Assembly: GCA_051861545.1 (NCBI GenBank)
Contig: JBIMKP010000023.1
Coordinates: 7,143-71,142, forward strand
DNA from: CAISCU01 sp051861545
GTDB lineage: Bacteria; Bacteroidota; Bacteroidia; UKL13-3
Direction of reading: 5' to 3'
DNA: 64,000 nucleotides
Translations under genes and position numbers: made by a program
The notes under the pieces: model-generated
The model's database searches: none
Told to the model about the DNA's origin: nothing
What the model saw: the letters and a program-made list of their open reading frames with translations, nothing else
Shown: positions 34,645-44,440 of the stretch, one piece after another
How positions within the stretch are numbered: the first letter of the stretch is position 1
Layout of the letters: every line of letters begins with the position of its first letter

Positions 34645-34940
34645 AATCAAAAGGGTTGAACGAACTTTCAATTAACATAAATATAGCAGGACGTGTTTAT
34701 CCGCTTACGGTTTCATCTGAAGATGAAGCTAGGGTAAGGGCTGCCGGCAAACTCATACAAGAAAAACTGCAGGCTTATGCCGGACAGTTTGCCCTAAGGG
34801 ATCACCAAGACTCACTAGCCATGTTTGCCTTGGAGATAGCCTCAGAATACCAGAAGCTCCTGGAAAAACAAGGGAATGAGCAAGTTGAATTAGAAAGTAA
34901 GTTAAAGGAGATTAATGAACTCCTTCCTCCCCTATCTTGA
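34620..34940 (+). CDS. zapA: Cell division protein ZapA
   Basis: 106 residues. The N-terminal ZapA head has SININIAGRVYPLTVSSEDE and ARVRAAGKLIQEKLQAY, followed by RDHQDSLAMFALEIASEYQK and a C-terminal coiled coil. ZapA bundles FtsZ filaments. The ATG at 34620 lies inside the upstream coiled-coil gene; a GTG at 34641 is an alternative that would remove seven residues. rny follows after 46 bp, too short to hold a 6S RNA, which sits near zapA in proteobacteria. Confidence 0.9.
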   Translation: MHQVVKPVKSKGLNELSININIAGRVYPLTVSSEDEARVRAAGKLIQEKLQAYAGQFALRDHQDSLAMFALEIASEYQKLLEKQGNEQVELESKLKEINELLPPLS

Positions 34941-34986
34941 TTTTGCGTGTTAGCAATCTGCCCGGCACACAAAACAATATATATAT

Positions 34987-36528
34987 ATGGAAATTTATTT
35001 AGTTATTATTTTTATCATGATTTCTCTGGGCGTTGGTGCAGGAATCATGTGGGTTGTTAACAACAACATCCTGAAATCGAGATCTCAGGAAATAATTAGA
35101 GAGGCAGAAACAAAAGCTGAAATTCTAAAAAAAGACAAACTTCTTGAAGCTAAAGAAAGATTTCTTCAACTTAAATCGGAGCACGACAAAGACATCACCA
35201 ATCGTAATCAACAGATTTTAAAAGAAGAGAACAAAATCAAACAACAAGAACAAAGCATCAAGCAAAAATTAGAAAATGCACAAAGAAAAGATGCTGAACT
35301 AGATAGCATTAAACAATCGCTTCAAAAACAATTAGAAGCAGCAGCTGCTAAAAAAGAAGAAGCTGAAAAAGCATTACATAGTCAGGTTAAACAACTTGAA
35401 AAAATTGCAGGTTTAACCGCTGATGAAGCTAAAAAACAATTGGTTGAAGCTTTACAGGAAGAAGCTAGAACAGAAGCTTTGGCTCGTGTTAAAGAAATTA
35501 CAGACGAAGCAAAAATGATGGCTACTAAAGAAGCAAAGAAAATTGTTTTAAGTACCATTCAAAGAACTGCTGCAGAGCAAGCTATAGAAAATTCGGTTTC
35601 AGTATTTAATATTGAATCTGATGAACTTAAAGGAAGAATTATTGGTAGAGAAGGAAGAAATATCAGAGCATTAGAAGCAGCAACTGGTGTAGAATTTATT
35701 GTTGATGATACTCCAGAAGCAATTATTCTTTCGTGCTTCGACCCTATTAGAAGAGAAATTGCTCGTTTAGCCATGCATAGATTGGTTACAGATGGAAGAA
35801 TTCACCCAGCACGTATTGAAGAAGTTGTAGCTAAAACTAAAAAACAAATTGAAGAGGAATTAGTAGAAATTGGTGAAAGAACCTGTATCGACCTTGGAAT
35901 TCACGGATTACATCCTGAACTAATTAGAATGGTTGGTAGAATGAGATATCGTTCTAGTTATGGACAAAATCTTCTACAACACTCAAGAGAAGTTGCTAAC
36001 CTGTGTGCTACAATGGCAGCTGAATTAGGCCTAAATGTAAAATTGGCTAAAAGAGCTGGACTATTACACGATATTGGTAAAGTTCCTGATGAAGATCCAG
36101 AAACACCACATGCTTTATTGGGTATGAAATTGGCCGAAAAGTACAAAGAACATCCTGAAGTAGTGAATGCAATTGGAGCCCATCACGATGAGATTGAAAT
36201 GACAAGCATGTTATCTCCAATCATTCAGGCATGTGATGCAATTTCCGGTTCAAGACCTGGAGCAAGAAGAGAAGATTCTGAAAACTATATGAAACGTTTA
36301 AAGAACCTAGAAACTATTGCTATGAGCTATTCTGGTGTTGAAAAAGCATTCGCCATCCAAGCAGGTAGAGAATTACGTGTAGTTGTAGAAAGCGATAAAG
36401 TAACTGATGATGCAGCAGATATTCTATCAATAGATTTATCGCAAAGAATTCAAAAAGAAATGACCTATCCGGGCCAAATCAAAATTACGGTTATTAGAGA
36501 AAAAAGGTCAGTAAATTATGCTAAGTAG
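34987..36528 (+). CDS. rny: Ribonuclease Y
   Basis: 513 residues. An N-terminal membrane helix (about 3-24) is followed by a long coiled coil (about 30-190), a KH domain with GRIIGREGRNIRALEAATG, and an HD domain with LLHDIGKVPDEDPETPHALL (His361-Asp362). This is the standard RNase Y architecture of an endonuclease that starts mRNA decay at the membrane. It is part of pheT - coiled coil - zapA - rny and closed by a terminator. Confidence 0.97.
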   Translation: MEIYLVIIFIMISLGVGAGIMWVVNNNILKSRSQEIIREAETKAEILKKDKLLEAKERFLQLKSEHDKDITNRNQQILKEENKIKQQEQSIKQKLENAQRKDAELDSIKQSLQKQLEAAAAKKEEAEKALHSQVKQLEKIAGLTADEAKKQLVEALQEEARTEALARVKEITDEAKMMATKEAKKIVLSTIQRTAAEQAIENSVSVFNIESDELKGRIIGREGRNIRALEAATGVEFIVDDTPEAIILSCFDPIRREIARLAMHRLVTDGRIHPARIEEVVAKTKKQIEEELVEIGERTCIDLGIHGLHPELIRMVGRMRYRSSYGQNLLQHSREVANLCATMAAELGLNVKLAKRAGLLHDIGKVPDEDPETPHALLGMKLAEKYKEHPEVVNAIGAHHDEIEMTSMLSPIIQACDAISGSRPGARREDSENYMKRLKNLETIAMSYSGVEKAFAIQAGRELRVVVESDKVTDDAADILSIDLSQRIQKEMTYPGQIKITVIREKRSVNYAK

Positions 36529-36545
36529 TATTAATAAATAGTTAA

Positions 36546-36576
36546 CAAAAAAGCCTCGTTAAACGAGGCTTTCTTG
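36546..36576 (+). terminator. Rho-independent terminator after rny
   Basis: Stem AAAGCCTCGT / ACGAGGCTTT with a TAA loop followed by a T-rich tail, about 20 bp after the rny stop. The next 260 bp up to the PAS gene are AT-rich; apart from an 8-bp inverted repeat ACATAAAA / TTTTATGT (36764-36771, 36792-36799) I see nothing there. Confidence 0.9.
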
Positions 36577-36840
36577 TTTTATACTGACTATCAATAGCTT
36601 AAAAATGAAGAATTAATTCAAAACTAATTGAAGAAATATTGAAATAGATTCAGACTTATTGACTATAAATTGCAAATACAAACAAGTTAAAAATTGGAGA
36701 GAAAGTTTTAAGAATCTGGTCAAATCAATAAACACAATACTTACATAAGCATAACATCAATTTACATAAAAAAAATGAAAACAATTTTCAATTTTATGTC
36801 AAATTCATGAAAGAATTAATCAAAAAATCAAGCAAACAAA

Positions 36841-38571
36841 TTGAATAATACTCAAAATATCGAAATTCCTGATTACTTAAAGAATTCAAGTACTTATTTA
36901 GTTGTAGCTACAGACTTAACAGGTAATATAATTTATTACAATCAAGCCTATTCTAATCTCTATAAGAACCTTATTACAAAAGATTTCAAATCAACTATAA
37001 TGTCTGCTATACATCCTGCTGATAATGATATTATTATCAAAGCAGTTGAGAAATGCTTACAGAATAAATTTGAATCAACAAGTCTGCAAGTAAGAAAACC
37101 TCTTGCAAATACAAATAGATATAGCTGGACTCATTGGGAATTTTCTGCCATTTTAAATAAAGAATATGAACCGGAAGGAATCATGTGTCTGGGCATAGAT
37201 TTAACAGAAAACTTTGAGGTTTTTGGAAACTTTAAAGAATTTAGTGAGCGGGTTGAAACTATTATTCAAAATTTAACGGATGGTTTTTTTGTATTAGACA
37301 GTAACTGGAAGTTTAAATCTTCAAATACAATTATTGAAAAATATTTTGGCAAGTCGAAATATGAGTTAGTAGAAGGCAGTTTATGGGATATTGACCCAGA
37401 AATTGAAAACTCAAATTTAGGTCGCGAACTAAAAAGATCGATGGAAACAAAAACTAGTTTCCAATTTACAGATTACTTTTCAAGGGTAAATCAATGGCTA
37501 AGGGTAACTATTTACTATTCAGAAAAAGGTATTGCAGTATTTCTTAGGGATATTACAACGGAACACACAGTTGAAGAGAAATTGATTGTTTCTGAAATGA
37601 GATTAAATGCATTGGTTAATAGCAGTACAAGTATAAATGTGCTGATTTCTCCTGATAAAAAAATCATGCATTTCAACAAAATTGCAGACAAAACAGCAGA
37701 AATATTTTTTGGAAAAAAACTTCAAGAAGGAGAATCATTTGAGCAATATGTTCCAGAAATTTTAAAGGAAAAATTCGAGTATTCTATTGCTGAATCACTA
37801 CTTGGAAATGAAGTTAGTAAAGAAGAATTCCTTCATCTAAATAATTCAGAAGGTATTTGGCATAAGGTAAGTTACAAACCTGTATATAACGGAAAAGAAA
37901 TTATTGGAATTAGTTTTAATGCTGAAAATATTCATCAGTCCAAAATAATTGAGCTAGAAAATAATTATCTCAATAAAACATTAACCGCCCTCTACAATAG
38001 CTCTAGGTATAGCAAACTCATGATTTCTAAAGATTATAATGTTATCTTTTTTAATAGAGTTGCATCAGCTTTTGTTAAACGAGAGTTTGGTGTTAAAATG
38101 GAAAGAAATGGCAACGTTTTTAAATACATTAATAACGAAATTCTTCCCGACTTTAAACTATTCATTGATCAAGCTTTAAATGGCAGAATTTGTCAAACAG
38201 AATATGTTGCTAATTTTCCAAAATCTGGTAAAGCTTGGGTAAGATTAGAAATCTACCCAGTGTATGATGAAAACAAAGAGGTAGTTGGTGTATCGTATAA
38301 TGCAATTGATATCTCAAGCAGAAAACTCGATAGACTAACCATTGAAGACCAATCAAAAAGACTCAAAGAAATTGCTTTTACCCAATCGCATATTATTAGA
38401 AAACCAGTAGCAAACATGATTGGATTAATAAATCTGATTGAAACTGAAAACCTTAATGAAGAAAACAAGTTCATCCTATCAAAACTTCAGGAATCTTTAA
38501 GTGAACTTGATAATGTAATCTATGATTTAGTTGGTAAATCGGTAAGCAATAATCAAGAAAAACTACTTTAG
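36841..38571 (+). CDS. Multi-PAS sensor protein ending in a HisKA-like helix, no ATPase domain
   Basis: 576 residues from a TTG start; the nearest upstream in-frame ATG (36796) is cut off by a stop, and PAS-like sequence begins at residue 16. About four PAS folds follow (about 12-125, 135-245, 250-375, 378-500), seen in VATDLTGNIIYYNQAYSNLY, GFFVLDSNWKFKSSNTII, LISPDKKIMHFNKIADKT and ISKDYNVIFFNRVASAF. The last 75 residues look like a histidine-kinase dimerisation domain (AFTQSHIIRKPVANMIGL, His517), but the protein ends before any HATPase domain. It has no membrane helix, so it is cytoplasmic. Similar truncated forms exist in Bacteroidota, so it need not be broken. Its phosphodonor, if any, is unknown. 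Confidence 0.85.
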   Translation: MNNTQNIEIPDYLKNSSTYLVVATDLTGNIIYYNQAYSNLYKNLITKDFKSTIMSAIHPADNDIIIKAVEKCLQNKFESTSLQVRKPLANTNRYSWTHWEFSAILNKEYEPEGIMCLGIDLTENFEVFGNFKEFSERVETIIQNLTDGFFVLDSNWKFKSSNTIIEKYFGKSKYELVEGSLWDIDPEIENSNLGRELKRSMETKTSFQFTDYFSRVNQWLRVTIYYSEKGIAVFLRDITTEHTVEEKLIVSEMRLNALVNSSTSINVLISPDKKIMHFNKIADKTAEIFFGKKLQEGESFEQYVPEILKEKFEYSIAESLLGNEVSKEEFLHLNNSEGIWHKVSYKPVYNGKEIIGISFNAENIHQSKIIELENNYLNKTLTALYNSSRYSKLMISKDYNVIFFNRVASAFVKREFGVKMERNGNVFKYINNEILPDFKLFIDQALNGRICQTEYVANFPKSGKAWVRLEIYPVYDENKEVVGVSYNAIDISSRKLDRLTIEDQSKRLKEIAFTQSHIIRKPVANMIGLINLIETENLNEENKFILSKLQESLSELDNVIYDLVGKSVSNNQEKLL

Positions 38572-38574
38572 GTT

Positions 38575-38907
38575 TTACTTTATATTTAAATAGACAAAAT
38601 ACAAGATTGATAACATCAAAGCCAGCCAAACCAATCGGATTAAGGTTTTGATGAGCATGGCTAAATATGTAATTACTGCAATTCCCAAACAAACCAAAGT
38701 TATACTCAACATTTGTTGCTCATAATTTGCTAAATACTGGATATCCGGAATTTCTGCATTCTGCAGCCATTTTTTTCCTAATGGATAAGTTGGTTTAGCA
38801 TCTAAAAACTTAATTCTAATCCATTCGTAACCCGCTTTAAAGGCTACGAATGGAGCTAGAATCATGAGGATTACTCCTATTAGTTTTAAAACTATTTTTT
38901 GAATCAT
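38575..38907 (-). CDS. Small integral membrane protein of unknown function
   Basis: 110 residues with an N-terminal helix (about 4-26) and a C-terminal hydrophobic region (about 67-108) that can form two helices. A short soluble loop between them contains AKPTYPLGKKWLQNAEIPD. It is convergent with the PAS gene (3 bp between stops) and lies 1 bp downstream of ftcD, so it is probably co-transcribed with ftcD. I do not recognise the family. Confidence 0.65.
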   Translation of the reverse strand: MIQKIVLKLIGVILMILAPFVAFKAGYEWIRIKFLDAKPTYPLGKKWLQNAEIPDIQYLANYEQQMLSITLVCLGIAVITYLAMLIKTLIRLVWLALMLSILYFVYLNIK

Positions 38908-38908
38908 A

Positions 38909-40594
38909 TTAAACTAAAGCTGCTTCAACTCTTTCAAGAATTTCATCAGCAGTTTTGTGATTTAAAGCCAATAAATTTTTAGCATCTTGAACCATTTTAT
39001 CAGCCCAAACTCTGTCTTTTAATCCTTTTGCATTCACCAAAACATTAAAATATGCCCCTCTTACCGCAGTTTTAACACACAAAACACCAACACCAGCATC
39101 GGTAATTGAATTTTGATTTCCTTTTTCAACCATTGCTTCAAGTAAAGCCAAAGTTTCGTAGGAAGTTTTCATTACTTTAAATGGAACTTCACAAGCAAAT
39201 TTGGTGGCATCTTCAATTGCCGCTGTTCTTGCTTTCTTTTCTTCATCTGTATTTTTAGGTAAAGCAAAAGCCTTCATAATTTCATTAAATGCAGCGGTGT
39301 CTTCATCAACCGACCTTAACAAAATATCTTTAAGTTCTTGTCCTTTTGAAGCCCATTCCGAAAAATAACTTAATTGTTCTTCCCAACCTCTTTTTCCTGC
39401 TGATAAATTAGCAACCATTGTACCTAATGAAGCACCTAAACTTCCACAATAAGCGCTAATTGAACCTCCACCAGGTGCAGGACTTTCACTCGCTGTTTCA
39501 TCAGCAAATTCAGTTAAATTCATTTGAATTAACCTTGATTCTGCTGAATTTTTTAATTTGTATTCTATGATTTTCTTTTCAGGATTGAAAGGAGATAATT
39601 CATCTAAACCCAAAGATTTTATAGCAATTTGAATCAGCTCTTTTTCGCTTACTCCAGTTGAACGATTTTGTTTAGCTAAATAATGTTTGCCTGCATCGAG
39701 CATGGCTTTCAAAGGAATCAAACCAACCAATTCACTACCTGTAACACGCATTCCTCTTTTATCTGCACTCTTACATACTTCATCAAAAGCTTGGTGAACA
39801 GAAGTAATATTATAATTAGTAAGATTCATACTAATTTGAGCAATTCCATATTCTTCAATGTACCAACCAATGGCTTTACAAGCTTTTAATGTACCTGGAA
39901 TTCTTACATCGTTTCCATCGGCATCTTTAACTACTTTACCTGTTATTGGATTACCTTCTCTTTTAACTCTACCAGCTTCTCTTACATCAAAAGCAACTGA
40001 GTTTGCAAAACGAACCGATTTTGTATTTAGATTAACATTATAAGCAATTAAAAAATCTCTTGCTCCAATAACTGTAGCTCCAGATTTAGCTGGAAATATA
40101 GCAGGACCAAAATCGGGTTTCCATTCAGGAAGTTTAATTTTGTCGAAAAATCCTTCGTATTCTCCACCTCTAATAATTGAAAGGTTATTTCTCTCTTTAT
40201 TTGGTTGAGCATATTCGTATAAATATGCAGGAATACTTAATTCCTCTCCTACTCGTTTCGCTAATTTCACGGCCCATTCAGCAGTTTCTTCCATAGAAAT
40301 TCCACTAACAGGAATTAAAGGACAAACATCGGTTGCACCCATACGTGGATGTTCACCTTTATGTTTACTCATATCTATTAATTCTGATGCTTTTTTAATG
40401 GCTCTAAAAGCAGCTTCAATAACAGGAGCTGGTTCACCAACAAATGTTACAACAGTGCGGTTTGTGGCCTTACCTGGATCAACATCTAAAAGCATTACAC
40501 CTTCAACTGCTTCAATTTCATTTGTAATTAATTTTATCAGCTGAATATCGTTTCCTTCACTAAAATTTGGAACACACTCAATTAGTTTTTTCAT
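38909..40594 (-). CDS. ftcD: Formimidoyltransferase-cyclodeaminase (histidine degradation)
   Basis: 561 residues from the ATG at 40594 (KKLIECVPNFSEGNDIQL); the frame extends 16 codons further, but that segment is not conserved. Residues 1-320 are the glutamate formimidoyltransferase halves (LLDVDPGKATNRTVVTFVGE, HPRMGATDVCPLIPVSGISM). Residues about 355-561 are the cyclodeaminase (SESPAPGGGSISAYCGSLGA, VDEDTAAFNEIMKAFALPKN). It moves the formimino group of formiminoglutamate to tetrahydrofolate and releases ammonia, feeding one-carbon metabolism. Other hut genes are not in the window. Confidence 0.96.
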   Translation of the reverse strand: MKKLIECVPNFSEGNDIQLIKLITNEIEAVEGVMLLDVDPGKATNRTVVTFVGEPAPVIEAAFRAIKKASELIDMSKHKGEHPRMGATDVCPLIPVSGISMEETAEWAVKLAKRVGEELSIPAYLYEYAQPNKERNNLSIIRGGEYEGFFDKIKLPEWKPDFGPAIFPAKSGATVIGARDFLIAYNVNLNTKSVRFANSVAFDVREAGRVKREGNPITGKVVKDADGNDVRIPGTLKACKAIGWYIEEYGIAQISMNLTNYNITSVHQAFDEVCKSADKRGMRVTGSELVGLIPLKAMLDAGKHYLAKQNRSTGVSEKELIQIAIKSLGLDELSPFNPEKKIIEYKLKNSAESRLIQMNLTEFADETASESPAPGGGSISAYCGSLGASLGTMVANLSAGKRGWEEQLSYFSEWASKGQELKDILLRSVDEDTAAFNEIMKAFALPKNTDEEKKARTAAIEDATKFACEVPFKVMKTSYETLALLEAMVEKGNQNSITDAGVGVLCVKTAVRGAYFNVLVNAKGLKDRVWADKMVQDAKNLLALNHKTADEILERVEAALV

Positions 40595-40807
40595 GCGGTT
40601 TGATTTACTTGCAAGATTAAACTTATCATCCCAAATTGCCAAGATGGAAGTTAAATCAAGTTGTTTTACCTGAATTAAATTTAGGTATGCCTCAGAAAAT
40701 TAAAAAAAACAAAGTATATTCAATTAATAGAAATTAGTAAATATCTGTTTTTCAATTATTTAAAAATTACCATTTAGTAAGCAATTTTTATTATTCACTT
40801 TTGAATC

Positions 40808-42934
40808 ATGAATCAGTTTGAACCCGCTGAAATAGCGAAAATTATCATTCACGAAACAGGCTCCAACCTTTTTCTAACCGGAAAAGCAGGAACAGGTAAA
40901 ACAACTTTGTTGAAGGAAATCATTCAGGATTCTCCCAAAAACCTTGTTATACTTGCTCCAACAGGCGTTGCTGCAATGAACGCAGGTGGAATGACAATAC
41001 ATTCATTTTTTCAATTACCCTTTTCAACTTATATAAAACCTGGTGCAAATGGTGCAGTATCAAAATATATGCTGCTCAAAAATTTGCGTTTCTCAGATGA
41101 TAAAATCGAACTAATAAAAAACCTTCAACTAATTATTATTGATGAAATTAGTATGGTTAGGGCTGATGTTATTGATGCCATTGATGATATTCTAAGACAT
41201 GTAAGAAACAAAGCAAATGAACCTTTTGGTGGTGCACAAATGTTGTTTATTGGTGATTTGTTTCAATTACCACCCGTTGTAAAAGATGATGAAATGGCTT
41301 TATTATCTCAGTTTTATGCAAGCCCATTTTTCTTTGAAGCAACTGTAATGAAACTTGCTCCATTTAAAACAATTGAATTAAATAAAATTTACCGCCAACA
41401 AGACATTAAATTCATCGATTTATTAAACAAAATCAGAAATAATGAATGTGAAAATTCTGATTTTGAGCTGATGAAAAGCTTGAGAAAATCAATGCCGAAT
41501 CCAATTCCAAAGGGAACCATTATTTTATCAAGTCATAATTACCAATCAGAAGCCATCAACAAAAATTCAATAGATGTATTAGCTGGACAGTCTTATTCCT
41601 ATAAAGCTAGTTTTTCTGGTAATTTTAATGAAAGGAATGTACCAGGTGAACTTGAATTGGAACTAAAAGTAGGCGCCCAAGTTATGTTTACTAAAAACGA
41701 TAGTTCTGGACTTCAAAAATACTACAACGGAAAAATTGCTGTAATTTCTAAACTAGAAAAAGATTCGGTATTTGTGAGTTTTGATGATGAAGAAGAGTTT
41801 GAAGTAAGTAAAGAAAATTGGACCAATCATGAGTATGTTTATGATGCTGATGAAGATAGGATTCAGAAAAAAGAACTAGGAAAATTCACTCAATATCCAC
41901 TCAAATTAGCTTGGGCAATTACTATTCATAAAAGTCAAGGTTTAACTTTTAATGAAGTACTGATTGATGCTGGAAAATCTTTTGCTGCTGGCCAGGTTTA
42001 TGTTGCACTTAGTAGGTGCACTAGTTTAAACGGCCTAGGACTACTTTCAGAGATTTCACCATCCAATATTATATCAGATAGAAATATTGTCAATTTTCTG
42101 AAAAAGCAAACGAGTCCGCAAGATTGGATTGAGGAATTGGAATTAGAAAAAAGAATGTACTCAATTCTAAATATGAATGATTGTTTTGCGATGTATGAAT
42201 TAATTCAAATAGAAAAAAGTACAATTTCTCAATTGCAAAAACTTGCTGTTTTTGAACACGAAACTTTTGGAAAAAACTGGAAGAAAATTCAAAATATGAT
42301 TCTCCATTTAGATGAAATGGCAGAAAAATTTAAGCAATTAATCAACTTTAAATTCAGAGAAGAAAATGAAGATATTGATTGGATTAGCCAAAAAATTCTG
42401 GGAGCAAAACGCTACTTCATCAAAGAGTTGGGAGAAAATGGTCTTGAACCGCTGGTGGAAATAAAAACAGATGTTTCAAGCAAAAAAAGAATCAAAGGCT
42501 TGAATAAAATTTTGGATAAATTCAAAAATCAAATCATTCAAAAAAGAAAAAAAATTGCCTTTGTAACAATGCCTGGTATGAAGCTAAGCGTTGAAATTCC
42601 TTCAGAAAAAACAGTCGTAAAACCAGGAAAAGGTGAGTCGAAATTAATTACACACGATATGTTTGTTGCTGGTATGAAAGTACCTGAAATTGCTAAATCA
42701 AGAAATATGGCTGAATCAACAATTGAAGGACATCTTTCTGAACTAGTTGTTGATGGAATGTTGGACTATAAACTAATTATATCTGATGAAGAAATTCAAA
42801 AAATTAATCAAGTAAAAGAGGAAAAATCATTTGAGGGTTTAAAGCCGCTATTTGATGAATTTAATGGAACTTATACTTATTCGAAGCTTAGAATTGCTGT
42901 ACAATTACATAAAAAACTACAAGAATTATCTTAA
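40808..42934 (+). CDS. PIF1-like DNA helicase with C-terminal helix-turn-helix
   Basis: 708 residues. The superfamily 1B helicase core has Walker A GKAGTGKT (25-32), LAPTGVAAMNAGGMTIHSFF, Walker B IIIDEISMV (Asp112-Glu113), LFIGDLFQLPPVV and, in the second half, KLAWAITIHKSQGLTFNEV and GQVYVALSRCTSLNGLGLL. After a linker (about 430-600), residues about 612-670 form an HTH of the RecQ/RQC-associated type (HDMFVAGMKVPEIAKSRNMA). PIF1 helicases unwind 5'-3' and resolve G4 DNA or stalled forks. The 3' end overlaps the convergent DUF721 gene by 9 bp. Confidence 0.9.
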   Translation: MNQFEPAEIAKIIIHETGSNLFLTGKAGTGKTTLLKEIIQDSPKNLVILAPTGVAAMNAGGMTIHSFFQLPFSTYIKPGANGAVSKYMLLKNLRFSDDKIELIKNLQLIIIDEISMVRADVIDAIDDILRHVRNKANEPFGGAQMLFIGDLFQLPPVVKDDEMALLSQFYASPFFFEATVMKLAPFKTIELNKIYRQQDIKFIDLLNKIRNNECENSDFELMKSLRKSMPNPIPKGTIILSSHNYQSEAINKNSIDVLAGQSYSYKASFSGNFNERNVPGELELELKVGAQVMFTKNDSSGLQKYYNGKIAVISKLEKDSVFVSFDDEEEFEVSKENWTNHEYVYDADEDRIQKKELGKFTQYPLKLAWAITIHKSQGLTFNEVLIDAGKSFAAGQVYVALSRCTSLNGLGLLSEISPSNIISDRNIVNFLKKQTSPQDWIEELELEKRMYSILNMNDCFAMYELIQIEKSTISQLQKLAVFEHETFGKNWKKIQNMILHLDEMAEKFKQLINFKFREENEDIDWISQKILGAKRYFIKELGENGLEPLVEIKTDVSSKKRIKGLNKILDKFKNQIIQKRKKIAFVTMPGMKLSVEIPSEKTVVKPGKGESKLITHDMFVAGMKVPEIAKSRNMAESTIEGHLSELVVDGMLDYKLIISDEEIQKINQVKEEKSFEGLKPLFDEFNGTYTYSKLRIAVQLHKKLQELS

Positions 42935-43216
42935 AACAATTTCTTCTATAAAATCAGAACCAACAAACTGGTTGACTAATTCAACCATTTTAGTTCTTTG
43001 GTAATTTAATTCTTGTTTTAAAGCTGGGGAATCAATGTATAAATAAAGCTTTCCTCCATTTACGTAAAGTTTTGTTGTATGATTGGCAATCATTGTTCCA
43101 GCAATTTTCTCCCAATCGGCAACTAATTTGGCTTCTTTAAGTTGGAGCCCTAATTTGTCCTTTTCAAGAAATTGTCCAATAATATCTTTTAAACTTTGTT
43201 CATTCGAATACCTCAT
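42926..43216 (-). CDS. DUF721/DciA-like protein
   Basis: 96 residues matching the short DUF721 pattern: SLKDIIGQFLEKDKLGLQLK, VADWEKIAGTMIANHTTKLY and KLYLYIDSPALKQELNYQR. DciA, of this family, loads the replicative helicase DnaB in bacteria lacking DnaC. It lies downstream of recF, 58 bp apart on the same strand, a frequent pairing. Its role as helicase loader here is inferred. Confidence 0.85.
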   Translation of the reverse strand: MRYSNEQSLKDIIGQFLEKDKLGLQLKEAKLVADWEKIAGTMIANHTTKLYVNGGKLYLYIDSPALKQELNYQRTKMVELVNQFVGSDFIEEIVLR

Positions 43217-43274
43217 GATTCAAATTTAGTCAATTCATGTGAAATTGAATTGAGTATCTGTTTTAAGTTTAAAA

Positions 43275-44363
43275 TCAATTACTAATATGGTGAAATACAA
43301 CCTCTACGTTTGAAATGAATTTAAAAGCATCTTCAATTCTTTTTTTATGTGTATCGGTAATGAAAATCTGACCAAATTCTTGGTTACTAATGCGTTTTAT
43401 CAAGGAACTTAATCGATCTTCATCGAGTTTTTCAAAAATATCATCTAATAATAACAAAGGTTTTTCGCCTGTTCTCATCTTGAGGTAATCGAAAAAAGCG
43501 AGTTTTAATGCTATCATAAACGATTTTTGTTGTCCTTGCGAGCCAAATTTCTTAACGGGAAACCCATTCAATACAAAATTAAAATCATCTTTATGAACAC
43601 CTTTAGTGGTTCTTTGAGCTAGTCTATCAACTTGTTCTTGTATAATTAAAATTTCATCAAAAGGCTTTTCACTTAAATCCGATTGGTAATTTATTTCCGC
43701 TAATTCGGCACCAGAAGAAATTTCGTGGTAATGATTTCTGAACAAATCGTATAATTCACGAACCATTTCATTTCGTTTATTAAAAATAATGGAGCCAAAC
43801 TCAACTAATTTAGAATTATAAACCATCAACAATTCCATATCAACAGAATAGCCTTCTGCCAAATCTTTTAATAATTTATTTCTTTGGTCTAATTGTCGGT
43901 TATACGACATCAAAGCATACAAAAATTGCTTGTCACAACTCGATAAAATAGTATCAAATAAACGTCTTCTTTCTTCTGAAGATTCATGAATAATTTGAAT
44001 ATCACCTGGTAAAATCATCACAAGAGGAATAGTTCCAATATGGTCTGCAAATTTTTCTGGTTCATTATTATTTACAAAAAGTGACTTTTTTGAACCCTTT
44101 TGATAAAAAAGCCTGAGATGCTGAGAAATTGATTCTTTAATTAGGTTCGATTCAATGCTAAACCAAGGTTCATCATGTTGTACAGAATGTTGATCTTGGC
44201 CATTAAAAAAACTTTTTGTGAAAGCTAAATAATAAATTGCATCAAGAATATTGGTCTTACCAATTCCATTTTTTCCTGTAAAACAGTTGACTTGTTTACA
44301 GAATACAAAATCTGCAAAAGCGTGGTTTTTAAAGTTTTGCAGTTTTAATCCATCCAGATACAT
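43275..44363 (-). CDS. recF: DNA replication/repair ATPase RecF
   Basis: 362 residues. An N-terminal LDGLKLQNFKNHAFADF leads into Walker A GKNGIGKT (30-37); the ABC signature region is GSQGQQKSFMIALKLAFF and Walker B is KPLLLLDDIFEKLDEDRLSS. RecF binds dsDNA-ssDNA junctions and directs RecOR to load RecA at gaps. dnaA and dnaN, its usual neighbours in many bacteria, are not present. Confidence 0.97.
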   Translation of the reverse strand: MYLDGLKLQNFKNHAFADFVFCKQVNCFTGKNGIGKTNILDAIYYLAFTKSFFNGQDQHSVQHDEPWFSIESNLIKESISQHLRLFYQKGSKKSLFVNNNEPEKFADHIGTIPLVMILPGDIQIIHESSEERRRLFDTILSSCDKQFLYALMSYNRQLDQRNKLLKDLAEGYSVDMELLMVYNSKLVEFGSIIFNKRNEMVRELYDLFRNHYHEISSGAELAEINYQSDLSEKPFDEILIIQEQVDRLAQRTTKGVHKDDFNFVLNGFPVKKFGSQGQQKSFMIALKLAFFDYLKMRTGEKPLLLLDDIFEKLDEDRLSSLIKRISNQEFGQIFITDTHKKRIEDAFKFISNVEVVFHHISN

Positions 44364-44440
44364 GACTGCAAGGTAAGATTTTAGTTAATTGAGAAGAATG
44401 TAAAAATATTTCTAACTGATTATGAGCACTTCACATACAC

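Noticed and set aside
34941..34986. Possible 6S RNA between zapA and rny
   Set aside because: Only 46 bp are available; 6S RNA needs about 180 nt.
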